DNA from: G963677325 sp963677325
Lineage (GTDB): Bacteria > Bacteroidota > Bacteroidia > Bacteroidales > Prolixibacteraceae
DNA: 64,000 nt
Assembly (NCBI GenBank): GCA_963677325.2
Contig: CAXXGM010000010.1
Location: forward strand, 186,001 to 250,000
Reading direction: 5' to 3'
Shown: one piece after another, positions 9,280 to 17,343 of the stretch
Position numbering within the stretch: position 1 is the first letter of the stretch
How the letters are laid out: each line of letters begins with the position of its first letter
Position numbers and translations under genes: made by a program
The notes under the pieces: model-generated
Database searches by the model: none
The model's input: the letters and a program-made list of their open reading frames with translations, nothing else
What the model was told of the DNA's origin: nothing

Positions 9280-11379
9280 ATGAACATGAAATTTATTCTT
9301 TGGGGCTTTATTGCCTTATGGGCTCTTGCGAGCTGTTCCGAAAAACCTCTTGACAACCAATCCTCCGATGCTGAAAAAGATCAACCAAGGCTTAAAAGCG
9401 CATCGCTTAATTATTACGTATCCACCTCAGGAAGCGACAGCAACCCTGGTACTTCAGCCTCTCCCTTCAGAACCATTCAAAAGGCTGCCGATGTCGTTAA
9501 TCCAGGTGATACGGTTGTCATCCGTGATGGAGTTTATTCTACCACGGCACAGTATTTTGTTAACATCAATAGAGGTGGTGCCTCCGGTAGTTATGTAACT
9601 TTTAAGGCAGAACATAAATGGGGTGCAGTGCTGGACGGAGGTAACGTTTCATCCTATGGTATTAACCTGGGAGCAGGTGTATCCTACATTCAGTTTGTTG
9701 ATCTGGAAATCAAAAACTTTTTATGGATGGGTATCTTCTGTAATAATGGCACCAGTCTCAGCAATTACATTACCATCAAGGGATGTAAAATTCATGATAT
9801 TGGACGTGTTTTTGATCAGGGTGATTACGGACGCTGTGCTATCTATTTCTCCAGAGGGAATCATCACTGGACCATCACACAGAACTATATTTATAACACC
9901 GGGCGAACAAATACGACTGATAATTTCAGGATGAATAAAGACCATGCAGTTTATATCGGTACTGCAAGTTCGTCTGCAGACGCTTCACACGATAACGTTA
10001 TTACCTATAATGTAATGTATTCTACCAGTGGAAACACCTTGAACATTGGATCTTATAATGACTTAATCGCAAATAATGTAAGTGCATGGCCAAACAGGAA
10101 TCTTGCCGGCGGAAGTTGTTTTATCGTTTCTGAAGGTGCCGGAGGATATGGTCTTACAATAGCGAACAACATTATCTATGGTCTTGATCCAAATTTTGCT
10201 TTTGCAATTTTAAGCTGGACGGGATATTCAGGTTGGACGGTTAAAAACAACATGGTTTATAATGGAACAATGTGGGCATCCGCTGGAGCAGGACAATCGG
10301 CTATGGCAGGGAATAACTACGGTCTGACTGACTGTGAGCGTTCTTCCGTTGATCCGCAGTTTGTATCTCCTTCCCTTTCGAATGTTGATCTCTGTATTAA
10401 ATCGACAAGCCCAGCTGTAAATGCCGGGGCAAGCATCGGACTCACTGCTGATATTCAAGGAAAATCAATAAGTGGTACTCCTGATATTGGAGCCTTTGAA
10501 TACGGAGCTCAGGCACCGACTCCAACTACTTACTACAATAAGGCTTTATCCACAACTGCAAGCAAAAATGATTGTGCTTCAGGTTCTACCGGTTCTACCG
10601 TAACATATACAGTTGCTGCCGGAAAATACAGCTCAACAGTTAGCCAGGCAGATGCAGACAGCAAAGCTTCGGCTGACCTGAGTGCAAACGCCCAGACCTA
10701 TGCCAATACAAATGGGACATGTACTGCAGCTACAGTTTATTACAACAAGGCAGTATCAGCTACAGCCACAAAAAATAATTGTACTACAGGTTCTACCGGC
10801 TCTGCAGTTACTTATACAGTTGCTGCCGGAAAATACAGTTCTACCGTAAGTCAGGCGGATGCTGACAGCAAAGCTTCAGCAGATCTGACTGCTAATACCC
10901 AGACTTATGCCAATACCAATGGAACTTGCACTGCTCCAACAGTATATTACAACAAGGTATTGTCGGCCTCGGCTACTAAAAATGACTGTCCTTCAGGTTC
11001 TACGGGTTCAACCGTAACTTATTCGGTTGCTGCCGGAAAATACAATTCTACCGTAAGTCAGGCAGATGCAGACAGCAAGGCTGCAGCTGATTTGAGTTCA
11101 AATACTCAGACATATGCCAACAATACTGGCACCTGCACTGCCGTTGCGCCTGCGCCTACTGTTTATTACAATACAGCAATATCGGCTACTGTGATGAAAA
11201 ACAACTGTCCACGAGGTTTTAAAGGTTCTTATGTAACCTACACCGTTGCTGCAAAAACTTACAGTTCAACGATTAGTCAGGCAGATGCCGATAGTAAGGC
11301 ACGTTATGATCTTAGTATAAATAAACAGGTCTATGCCAATGATAATGGTAACTGTACCCGCAAATTTTATAAACGGTAA
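9280..11379 (+). CDS. Right-handed beta-helix lipoprotein with four DUF5977 repeats
   Basis: From ATG 9280 the protein has 699 residues. An in-frame TTG at 9271 and an ATG at 9286 are alternative starts. It begins with a lipoprotein signal ending LWALASCSEK. Residues about 45-90 (YYVSTSGSDSNPGTSASPFR, then IQKAADVVNPGDTVVIRDGV) form a DUF1565-like opening, followed by a parallel beta-helix to about residue 405, ending SGTPDIGAFEYG. Four C-terminal repeats of 69-73 residues match DUF5977: YYNK, an N(D/N)C motif, VTYTVAAGKYSS and SQADADSKA. The family suggests polysaccharide binding or cleavage at the cell surface. Catalytic residues cannot be assigned. It is related to the proteins at 8395 and 62220. 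Confidence 0.85.
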   Translation: MNMKFILWGFIALWALASCSEKPLDNQSSDAEKDQPRLKSASLNYYVSTSGSDSNPGTSASPFRTIQKAADVVNPGDTVVIRDGVYSTTAQYFVNINRGGASGSYVTFKAEHKWGAVLDGGNVSSYGINLGAGVSYIQFVDLEIKNFLWMGIFCNNGTSLSNYITIKGCKIHDIGRVFDQGDYGRCAIYFSRGNHHWTITQNYIYNTGRTNTTDNFRMNKDHAVYIGTASSSADASHDNVITYNVMYSTSGNTLNIGSYNDLIANNVSAWPNRNLAGGSCFIVSEGAGGYGLTIANNIIYGLDPNFAFAILSWTGYSGWTVKNNMVYNGTMWASAGAGQSAMAGNNYGLTDCERSSVDPQFVSPSLSNVDLCIKSTSPAVNAGASIGLTADIQGKSISGTPDIGAFEYGAQAPTPTTYYNKALSTTASKNDCASGSTGSTVTYTVAAGKYSSTVSQADADSKASADLSANAQTYANTNGTCTAATVYYNKAVSATATKNNCTTGSTGSAVTYTVAAGKYSSTVSQADADSKASADLTANTQTYANTNGTCTAPTVYYNKVLSASATKNDCPSGSTGSTVTYSVAAGKYNSTVSQADADSKAAADLSSNTQTYANNTGTCTAVAPAPTVYYNTAISATVMKNNCPRGFKGSYVTYTVAAKTYSSTISQADADSKARYDLSINKQVYANDNGNCTRKFYKR
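10528..11370 (+). repeat. Four tandem coding repeats (DUF5977 units)
   Basis: Units begin near 10528, 10735, 10942 and 11161, with periods of 207, 207 and 219 bp. They are very similar in DNA as well as protein; for example GTTGCTGCCGGAAAATACA recurs in the first three. The fourth unit is the most diverged (MKNNCPRGFKGSYVTYTVAA). This looks like recent internal amplification and could vary in number between strains. Confidence 0.85.
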
Positions 11380-11428
11380 TAAAACGAACTAAGAGCAGAT
11401 ATTATTACCGACACTGTTCTAATTTCAC

Positions 11429-11496
11429 GCTGGAGAACTGAAATAAACTTCAGGTAATTATTACCCTGATGATTATTCAGTTCTCCAGCTTTTTTT
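11429..11496 (+). terminator. Terminator after the beta-helix gene
   Basis: GCTGGAGAACTGAA is mirrored by TTCAGTTCTCCAGC, a 14-bp stem followed by a run of T. It lies about 50 bp after the stop codon. Confidence 0.8.
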
Positions 11497-11612
11497 GATT
11501 CTATCTGTCTTATTTGTATTGAGTAAGTAAACCTTAACTCATGTTTCGCTTGAAGAGTTTATATCTATAGCAGCTAAAAGATTCCAATATGAAATTTCAT
11601 TAGTCCCTCATT

Positions 11613-11804
11613 CTAAAGTATTTCATTCGCAACCTGATTGAAATATTTAATGGATTCTCTGATATCCAGAACAGAATTCTTCCAGTTGTATGATTGTATT
11701 CCCAAACGCCATCCATGCTTTTCGGCCTTGGTGCCAGCTTGGGAACTCAATGAAAATAGAAGAAAAGCAATGATCAATAGAAGGTTTGTTCTGATTCTAA
11801 GCAT
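11613..11804 (-). pseudogene. Truncated sugar-phosphate isomerase/epimerase-like remnant
   Basis: A 63-residue frame begins with a clear signal peptide (MLRIRTNLLLIIAFLLFSLS) and continues KHGWRLGIQSYNWKNSVLDI. That is the opening of exported TIM-barrel sugar-phosphate isomerase/epimerase proteins (xylose isomerase-like), normally about 280-300 residues. It stops after FNQVANEIL. The DNA beyond the stop (below 11613) gives no continuation that I can recognise. It is most likely a 5' gene stub left by a deletion. It could be expressed as a small secreted peptide, but nothing supports that. Confidence 0.5.
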
Positions 11805-11883
11805 TTGATTTTTTATTTAAGGTTGTTCGGAATATTGAAATAAATTAAATTAAAAATTATGATGATCAAAAATAAATAAATAT

Positions 11884-12143
11884 CAGAGACTGTTTAAATT
11901 TAGTTCTTTTTGGATTTTAAGTAGTTCAGCCCCTTCGGCGTTGAGGTCTTATATGTCACATTTTCCGTGGGTTACCCCCACGGTTATTCATATTAAACCC
12001 TTTCAGGGTATAAAGCAAATTTAAGTCCGAAGGACCTGAATATGAATAACCTCCGGTGTAACCGGAGGCACTGAAATACATACAATACAGAACCCCGAAG
12101 TGGGTTCAACTTTGTTAAAAAGAAATTTAAACAGTTTCTCAGA
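11884..12143. mobile_element. MITE-like palindromic element with REP-type hairpins
   Basis: The ends are inverted repeats sharing CTGTTTAAATTT (left 11884-11901, right 12123-12143). Inside lies a nested palindrome: GGTTATTCATATT against AATATGAATAACC, and two hairpins, CCGTGGGTTACCCCCACGG and CCTCCGGTGTAACCGGAGG. A further pair is TTCAGCCCCTTCGGCG against ACCCCGAAGTGGGTTCAAC. The element has no ORF. The structure suggests a non-autonomous element or a RAYT-type REP pair. A target-site duplication is not obvious. No cognate transposase is in the window. Confidence 0.65.
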
Positions 12144-12270
12144 TAAATAAAAATAAAAAATACAGCTAATCCTTTCGTTTGATCAATAGACGTTCCGGTG
12201 GATGTAAATGGAATTTACTTGTTTTTCGGATCAGAAAAAATCAAAGGATTTGTCTTTTTACAAGATACAA

Positions 12271-12306
12271 AAAACCCTCAGAATCTTTGATAATCCTGAG
12301 GGTTTC
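12271..12306 (-). terminator. Terminator of the SPT-like gene
   Basis: AAACCCTCAG and CTGAGGGTTT form a stem about 30 bp past the minus-strand stop at 12332. On the minus strand it is followed by a short T run. Confidence 0.75.
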
Positions 12307-12331
12307 AGAGCATTCAATCTTTTGGGAAAGA

Positions 12332-13573
12332 TTAAACCTGTGCTAAAGTAGTCCCTGCGTATTTTCCTGCTTCAAGATTTTTCCTGACTTCGGAAAATGC
12401 TTTGATAGTATATTCAACATCTTCAATCGTATGACCGGCGGTCGGAATAAGACGCAGAAGCAGCTGCCCCTTCGGAATAACCGGATATACAACGATGGAA
12501 CAGAAAATATTATAATTCTCTCTCAAATCCATAACAACGTTGGTCCCTTCAGGCACACTTCCGGAAAGGTAAACTGGAGTAACCGGTGAATTGGTAACAC
12601 CAAGGTCAAAATTCTCAGCTTTTAACCCCGACTGCAAAGCTGTGACAATAGTCCAAAGCTGTTCTCTGAGTTCGGGTTTTGTACGGATCAACTCAAGACG
12701 CTTGAGTAATCCGATGACCATGGCTATCGGAAGAGATTTGGCAAAGATCTGCGAACGCATGTTATAACGTAGGAAATCACATACTTCTTCGCTGCTTGCG
12801 ATAAAGGCGCCAATTCCGGCCATCGCTTTGGCAAAGGTTCCAAAATACATGTCAATCTTATCCTGAACTCCAAAATGCTCGGGAGTCCCTGCTCCCGTCG
12901 GACCCATCGTTCCAAAACCATGAGCATCATCTACCAGGATACGGAAGTTGTATCTTTCTTTCAGAGCTGTAATCTCATCAAGTTTGCCTAAATCGCCGGA
13001 CATTCCAAATACACCTTCAGTAATAACCAGAATTCCGCCGCCAGTCTTATTCGCCAATATGGTGGCATGCTCCAATTGCTTATCAAGGCTCTCCATATCA
13101 TTGTGTTTGTACACAAAGCGTTTCCCCATGTGCAGGCGAACCCCATCCATAATACAGGCATGAGCTTCAGCATCATATACAATTACATCATTACGCCCGC
13201 AGATGGCATCAATGATCGAGATCATCCCCTGGTATCCGTAATTCAAAAGAAAAGAATCAGGTTTGCTGACAAAATTGGCAAGCTGTTTTTCAAGTTCTTC
13301 ATGGAGGTTCGTCTGTCCCGACATCATCCTGGCTCCCATTGGATAGGCCAGACCATATTGTGCTGTCGCCTGAGCATCCGCTTCCTTAACTTCAGGATGA
13401 TTGGCCAGGTTACAATAGTTATTGAGGCTCCAGTTTAAAACTTCTTTTCCGCGAAATCTCATCCGGGCTCCTATTTCTCCTTCCAATTTCGGAAATGCAA
13501 AGTATCCATGCGCTTCCTTTTGATATTGACCAAGGTTACCCTTATGACTTTTAATTTTATCAAAAATATCCAC
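12332..13573 (-). CDS. PLP-dependent alpha-oxoamine synthase, serine palmitoyltransferase-like
   Basis: A PLP enzyme of the KBL/SPT family. Visible features are the substrate loop NWSLNNYCNLANHPEV, LVDDAHGFG (Asp and His contacting PLP) and the Schiff-base Lys in YFGTFAKAMAGIGAF. In Bacteroidota these enzymes join an acyl-CoA to an amino acid to make sphingolipid or sulfonolipid long-chain bases; glycine (KBL) is an alternative substrate. I choose the GTG start at 13573 (413 residues, starting VDIFDKIKSHKGNLGQY) because a TATTTTTG box sits at 13604-13611, which excludes the upstream ATG at 13651. That ATG would add 26 residues with no family match. The gene stands alone, divergent from bamD. 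Confidence 0.85.
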   Translation of the reverse strand: MDIFDKIKSHKGNLGQYQKEAHGYFAFPKLEGEIGARMRFRGKEVLNWSLNNYCNLANHPEVKEADAQATAQYGLAYPMGARMMSGQTNLHEELEKQLANFVSKPDSFLLNYGYQGMISIIDAICGRNDVIVYDAEAHACIMDGVRLHMGKRFVYKHNDMESLDKQLEHATILANKTGGGILVITEGVFGMSGDLGKLDEITALKERYNFRILVDDAHGFGTMGPTGAGTPEHFGVQDKIDMYFGTFAKAMAGIGAFIASSEEVCDFLRYNMRSQIFAKSLPIAMVIGLLKRLELIRTKPELREQLWTIVTALQSGLKAENFDLGVTNSPVTPVYLSGSVPEGTNVVMDLRENYNIFCSIVVYPVIPKGQLLLRLIPTAGHTIEDVEYTIKAFSEVRKNLEAGKYAGTTLAQV

Positions 13574-13603
13574 GATTGCTATATTTTTATGATTAAGGTT
13601 GTG

Positions 13604-13611
13604 CAAAAATA
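13604..13611 (-). promoter_or_regulatory. -7 box of the SPT-like gene
   Basis: TATTTTTG on the minus strand fits TAnnTTTG and would start transcription near 13597, about 24 nt before the GTG start codon. No clear -33 element was found. Confidence 0.45.
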
Positions 13612-13883
13612 TATTTTTTTTGGCTTTTCTGATAAAAATTATCAATTTCATTTTAATGATCCATTAATAACTTGAATGTGTTAATGAAATTCAGGAACCT
13701 GTTTCTAACGTTTGGCACCACCCTCTTCAAAGAATTTACTCCCCTCTATTTGAAAACTTTTATTTGAATTATTTTTAACCCCTGCAGCAACCTTTTCTCC
13801 CCATTCGGAATCATTTCATTTTAGGACTACAGAGAATGATTATTAATCAACAGTTTTGATGTAAATCAATTAAAGGAAATGTT

Positions 13884-13891
13884 TATCTTTG
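13884..13891 (+). promoter_or_regulatory. -7 box directly before bamD
   Basis: TATCTTTG ends only 4 nt before the bamD ATG at 13896. If it is used, the transcript would begin at or within a few bases of the start codon, giving a leaderless or nearly leaderless message. Confidence 0.5.
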
Positions 13892-13895
13892 CAAA

Positions 13896-14720
13896 ATGAT
13901 TGGAAAAGTTAAAAATATAATTTGGCTTTGTTTAATTGGGTTAATTGTATCATGCAGTAACTATCAGAAAGTCGTAAAAAGTACTGATTATGAATATAAA
14001 TTAAAAAAAGCCAAAGAATATTACGATGGCAAACAATATGGCCGTTCTTCGCAATTGTACCAGGAACTGGTAAATATCTTCCGTGGAACTAACAGGGCCG
14101 ATCAAATCTACTATTATCTGGCGAAGAGTTTTTATGGTCAGAAGGACTACACGCTGGGAAGCCACTATTTTCGCCTATTGATTAAAGAATTTCCACGCAG
14201 TGAATTTGCAGAAGAATCTCAGTACATGATCGGATATTGTTTGTACCTTGATTCCCCGAATCCCAGGCTCGATCAGAAAACAACGAACGAGGCCATTGAC
14301 GCGCTTCAGCTATTCCTGAATTTTTATCCCAACAGCTCCAGAGCCAAAGACGTTACCGATCTTATTCAAAAATTACGTGAAAAACTCGTATATAAATCAT
14401 ATCTTTCCGGTAAGTTGTATTACGATCTGCAGGATTACAGGGCTGCTGTAATTTCACTTACCAACAGTCTGAAGGAATTTCCGGATTCTAAATACAGGGA
14501 AGAACTGATGTTTTATCTTTTAAAATCAAAATACCTGTTAGGAGTCCTCAGTATTGAGGAAAAACAACGTGAAAGATTGAACAGTGTCATTGATGAGTAC
14601 TTTACCTTTGTGGATGAATTTCCTAAAAGTAAATTCAAAAAAGAAGCTGACCGTTATTTTGCCCATGTTAAAAAACTGATGAATTTAACTGATGAAGATA
14701 TCAATCAAATACACAAATAA
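13896..14720 (+). CDS. bamD: Outer-membrane assembly lipoprotein BamD
   Basis: A 274-residue lipoprotein (signal to LIVSC, Cys at residue 20) made of TPR-like helical repeats: KAKEYYDGKQYGRSSQLYQE, DQIYYYLAKSFYGQKDY, then FPRSEFAEESQYMIGYC and FPDSKYREELMFYLLKSKY. Both length and repeat pattern fit BamD/YfiO, part of the BAM complex that folds beta-barrel proteins into the outer membrane. It is the first gene of a tight cluster with rpoZ (2 bp apart), coaBC, a DUF4835 gene and recN, a known Bacteroidota arrangement. Confidence 0.93.
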   Translation: MIGKVKNIIWLCLIGLIVSCSNYQKVVKSTDYEYKLKKAKEYYDGKQYGRSSQLYQELVNIFRGTNRADQIYYYLAKSFYGQKDYTLGSHYFRLLIKEFPRSEFAEESQYMIGYCLYLDSPNPRLDQKTTNEAIDALQLFLNFYPNSSRAKDVTDLIQKLREKLVYKSYLSGKLYYDLQDYRAAVISLTNSLKEFPDSKYREELMFYLLKSKYLLGVLSIEEKQRERLNSVIDEYFTFVDEFPKSKFKKEADRYFAHVKKLMNLTDEDINQIHK

Positions 14721-14722
14721 AT

Positions 14723-15052
14723 ATGGATTATAAAAAAACAAAAGCTGCAAATACAACCATTTCACGAGATTTAGACGAATTGGAGAATGTCACTGGCAAC
14801 ATCTATGAATCACTGATGGTGATCGCCAAGAGAGCAAATCAGATCAATGCAGAATTGAAAGAAGAACTGAATACAAAACTCCAGGAATTCGCTTCTTTTA
14901 CTGATAATCTCGAGGAAGTATTTGAAAACCGTGAACAAATCGAAATCTCCCGTTATTATGAAAGATTGTCCAAACCAACTCTCATTGCTTACGAGGAATT
15001 TATAGACGGACAGATTTATTACAGAAATCCTGCCAAGGAAAAAACAAAATAA
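14723..15052 (+). CDS. rpoZ: RNA polymerase omega subunit (Bacteroidota type)
   Basis: A 109-residue protein with the omega core ENVTGNIYESLMVIAKRANQ, the segment that wraps the beta-prime C-terminus, followed by helical KEELNTKLQEFASF and a Bacteroidota-specific tail with FIDGQIYY. It starts 2 bp after bamD and lies just before coaBC, the usual place in this phylum. It helps RNA polymerase assemble. The 110 bp behind it, before coaBC, hold no visible gene. Confidence 0.88.
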   Translation: MDYKKTKAANTTISRDLDELENVTGNIYESLMVIAKRANQINAELKEELNTKLQEFASFTDNLEEVFENREQIEISRYYERLSKPTLIAYEEFIDGQIYYRNPAKEKTK

Positions 15053-15162
15053 TGTCCCTGGCAATAGCAAAAGGTGTTCAAACGTTGAATAACTTGGATG
15101 CAGGATGTCATTGCTTTATTAAATCACAAAAACGCTGAAACGTTATTATAATAATAGAACCT

Positions 15163-16382
15163 ATGCGGCTTCAGGGAAAAAAAATTATTCTTGGTGTTAC
15201 CGGTAGCATTGCGGCTTATAAAGCTGGATATCTCCTGCGTGGATTAATAAAAGAAGGAGCTGAAGTTCAGGTGGTCATGACCCCTTCCGCAAAGGAGTTT
15301 ATAACTCCCCTGACCCTGTCTGCGCTTTCAGGACGCCCGGTACTGAGTGATTTTTTTGCCCAGGATAGTGGCAGCTGGAACAGCCATGTGGATTTAGGTT
15401 TATGGGCTGATCTGATGATCATAGCTCCCGCCACCGCTTCATCAATTGGCAAGATGGCCCAGGGAATCTGTGATAATCTTCTCATCACAACCTATCTTTC
15501 TGCTAAATGTCCGGTAATGGTGGCTCCTGCCATGGACCTTGACATGTTTCAACATTCCACTACGACAAGAAATCTCCAGCTTTTACGAAAAGACGGCATT
15601 ACTGTGATAGAACCCGGAACGGGAGAACTTGCATCAGGGCTGACCGGTAAAGGCCGGATGCAAGAGCCGGAAACAATCGTAGAAAAAGTCATCGGATTCT
15701 TCGGTGAAAAAAAAAACTGCTGAATAAATACTATCTGGTAACAGCAGGTCCTACCCATGAAAAAATAGATCCTGTCCGTTATATCGGGAATTATTCCTCA
15801 GGTAAAATGGGGTTCGCCATAGCCGAAAGGCTTGCTTCTCTTGGTGCACAGGTTTATTTAGTCGCAGGGCCTGTGAATCTTACTGCCCAAAATCCAAATA
15901 TTCAAAGGATCGATGTAACGTCTGCAGTCGAAATGCATGACGTCTGTATCGATCTTTTCAGTTCCTGCAACGGCGCTGTGATGGTGGCTGCCGTGGCTGA
16001 TTTTGCACCAAAATTGATCGAATCAGAGAAAATAAAACGCACGGGCGAAAACCTGTTATTGGAACTTCGTCCAAACCCGGATATTGCTGCCGGTCTCGGA
16101 AAGATCAAACGTCCGGACCAGATTCTCGCAGGTTTTGCACTCGAAACGCAGCAGGAAGAGAAAAATGCACTGGATAAGCTGAAGAAGAAAAACCTTGATT
16201 TTATTGTCCTCAATTCTCTTCGTGAGAAGGGTTCAGGTTTTCAGTATGATACCAACAAGATAAAAATAATAGATAATAAGGGCACTGTTACCTCTTTTGA
16301 TTTGAAGACAAAAAAAGAAGTTGCAGTGGATATTGTCAATAAATTAATTGAATTGCAGAATCTGCTTCCTACATTTGTATGA
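15163..16382 (+). CDS. coaBC: Bifunctional CoaBC (phosphopantothenoylcysteine decarboxylase/synthetase), frameshifted
   Basis: The first frame (15163-15723) is the flavin-dependent decarboxylase CoaC: KIILGVTGSIAAYKA, then APAMDLDMF. It ends EKKNC-stop. The CoaB synthetase follows in the -1 frame from about 15717: LLNKYYLVTAGPTHEKIDPV, YIGNYSSGKMGFAIAE and VMVAAVADFAPK. The break is at a run of ten A (15707-15716). One more A would give a continuous 406-residue protein, the normal size. The gene converts 4'-phosphopantothenate to 4'-phosphopantetheine in CoA synthesis. The site carries the heptamer A AAA AAC in frame, so -1 recoding is possible, but a sequence error or a real indel is equally consistent. 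Confidence 0.88.
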
Positions 16383-16417
16383 AATGATTACTTTTAGAAG
16401 GTAAAATTACCTTATTC

Positions 16418-17323
16418 ATGACTAACAGGATCATCCTTATCATACTGATATTTTGCACATACAGCGTATTTGGCCAGGAATTCCGCTGCAACGTGAGTGT
16501 ATCAAGTTCCAGGGTCGAGGGAACTTACAAGCAGGTATTCGAGTCAATGAGAAAGGATATTTACGAGTTTATGAACAATCATAAATGGTCGGATAATATC
16601 TTTACCATGGATGAGCGGATTGAATGCAATATTTTCATCCAGATCACTGATCAGGTGGCGGCCGACGAATTCAAAGGTACAATGCAGGTACAGTTAAACA
16701 GGCCTATATTCAATTCATCGTATGATTCCCCGGTATTAAATATTAAAGATAACGACCTTCAGTTCCGGTACGTTGAATTTCAACCGCTGGAATTTGACGA
16801 AACATCCAATACAAATGCTCTGACCAATATAATGGCCTTTTATGCCGACGTCATCCTTGGTTTTGATTATGACACCTATTCGCCTCTCGGGGGATCGGTT
16901 TATTTTCAGAAAGCAAGAGACATTGTGAACAAATCACAGAATGCAAGAGAAAAAGGCTGGAGGGCCTTTGAAGGAAATTACAACAGGTTTTGGCTGATCG
17001 AGAATCTGACAAATAAAGCTTATGGTCCTTTCAGGGAGCTGATGTACCGTTATCACCGTCTGGGTTTGGATGTAATGGCAGATAAACCTGACATCGGAAG
17101 AGCAGAAATTGCTGAAGCGATGAAAAATATGCAAAGGGTCTATCGCTCAAGACCGGATACCTACATCAACCGGATTTTCTTTGATGCCAAATCCGATGAA
17201 ATTGTAAATATTTTTTCCCGTGGAAGCACCGATGAGAAAAGCAGGGTGATGACCATTTTAACTGAATGTGACCCTTCCAATTCCGGTAAATACGAAAAAA
17301 TTATGCAACAAAAGGTTTTTTGA
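16418..17323 (+). CDS. DUF4835 exported protein
   Basis: A 301-residue protein with a signal peptide (MTNRIILIILIFCTYSVFGQ). Features such as RCNVSVSSSRVEGTYKQVFE, MDERIECNIFIQIT, LNIKDNDLQFRYVEF and YADVILGFDYDTYSPLGG match the Bacteroidota DUF4835 family, found almost always between coaBC and recN. The function is unknown; it is periplasmic or at the outer membrane. The gene starts 35 bp after coaBC and ends 20 bp before the recN start. An AAGGTAA/TTACCTT palindrome sits just before its start. Confidence 0.85.
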   Translation: MTNRIILIILIFCTYSVFGQEFRCNVSVSSSRVEGTYKQVFESMRKDIYEFMNNHKWSDNIFTMDERIECNIFIQITDQVAADEFKGTMQVQLNRPIFNSSYDSPVLNIKDNDLQFRYVEFQPLEFDETSNTNALTNIMAFYADVILGFDYDTYSPLGGSVYFQKARDIVNKSQNAREKGWRAFEGNYNRFWLIENLTNKAYGPFRELMYRYHRLGLDVMADKPDIGRAEIAEAMKNMQRVYRSRPDTYINRIFFDAKSDEIVNIFSRGSTDEKSRVMTILTECDPSNSGKYEKIMQQKVF

Positions 17324-17343
17324 ACTTATTTTCTTTCCCCTGC

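Noticed and set aside
10528..11370. Regular ~207-bp repeats as a CRISPR array or satellite
   Set aside because: The units are in frame, coding and without unique spacers; they are protein-domain repeats.
13574..13651. Upstream ATG at 13651 as the start of the SPT-like gene
   Set aside because: The extension has no family match, and a -7 box lies between the two possible starts.
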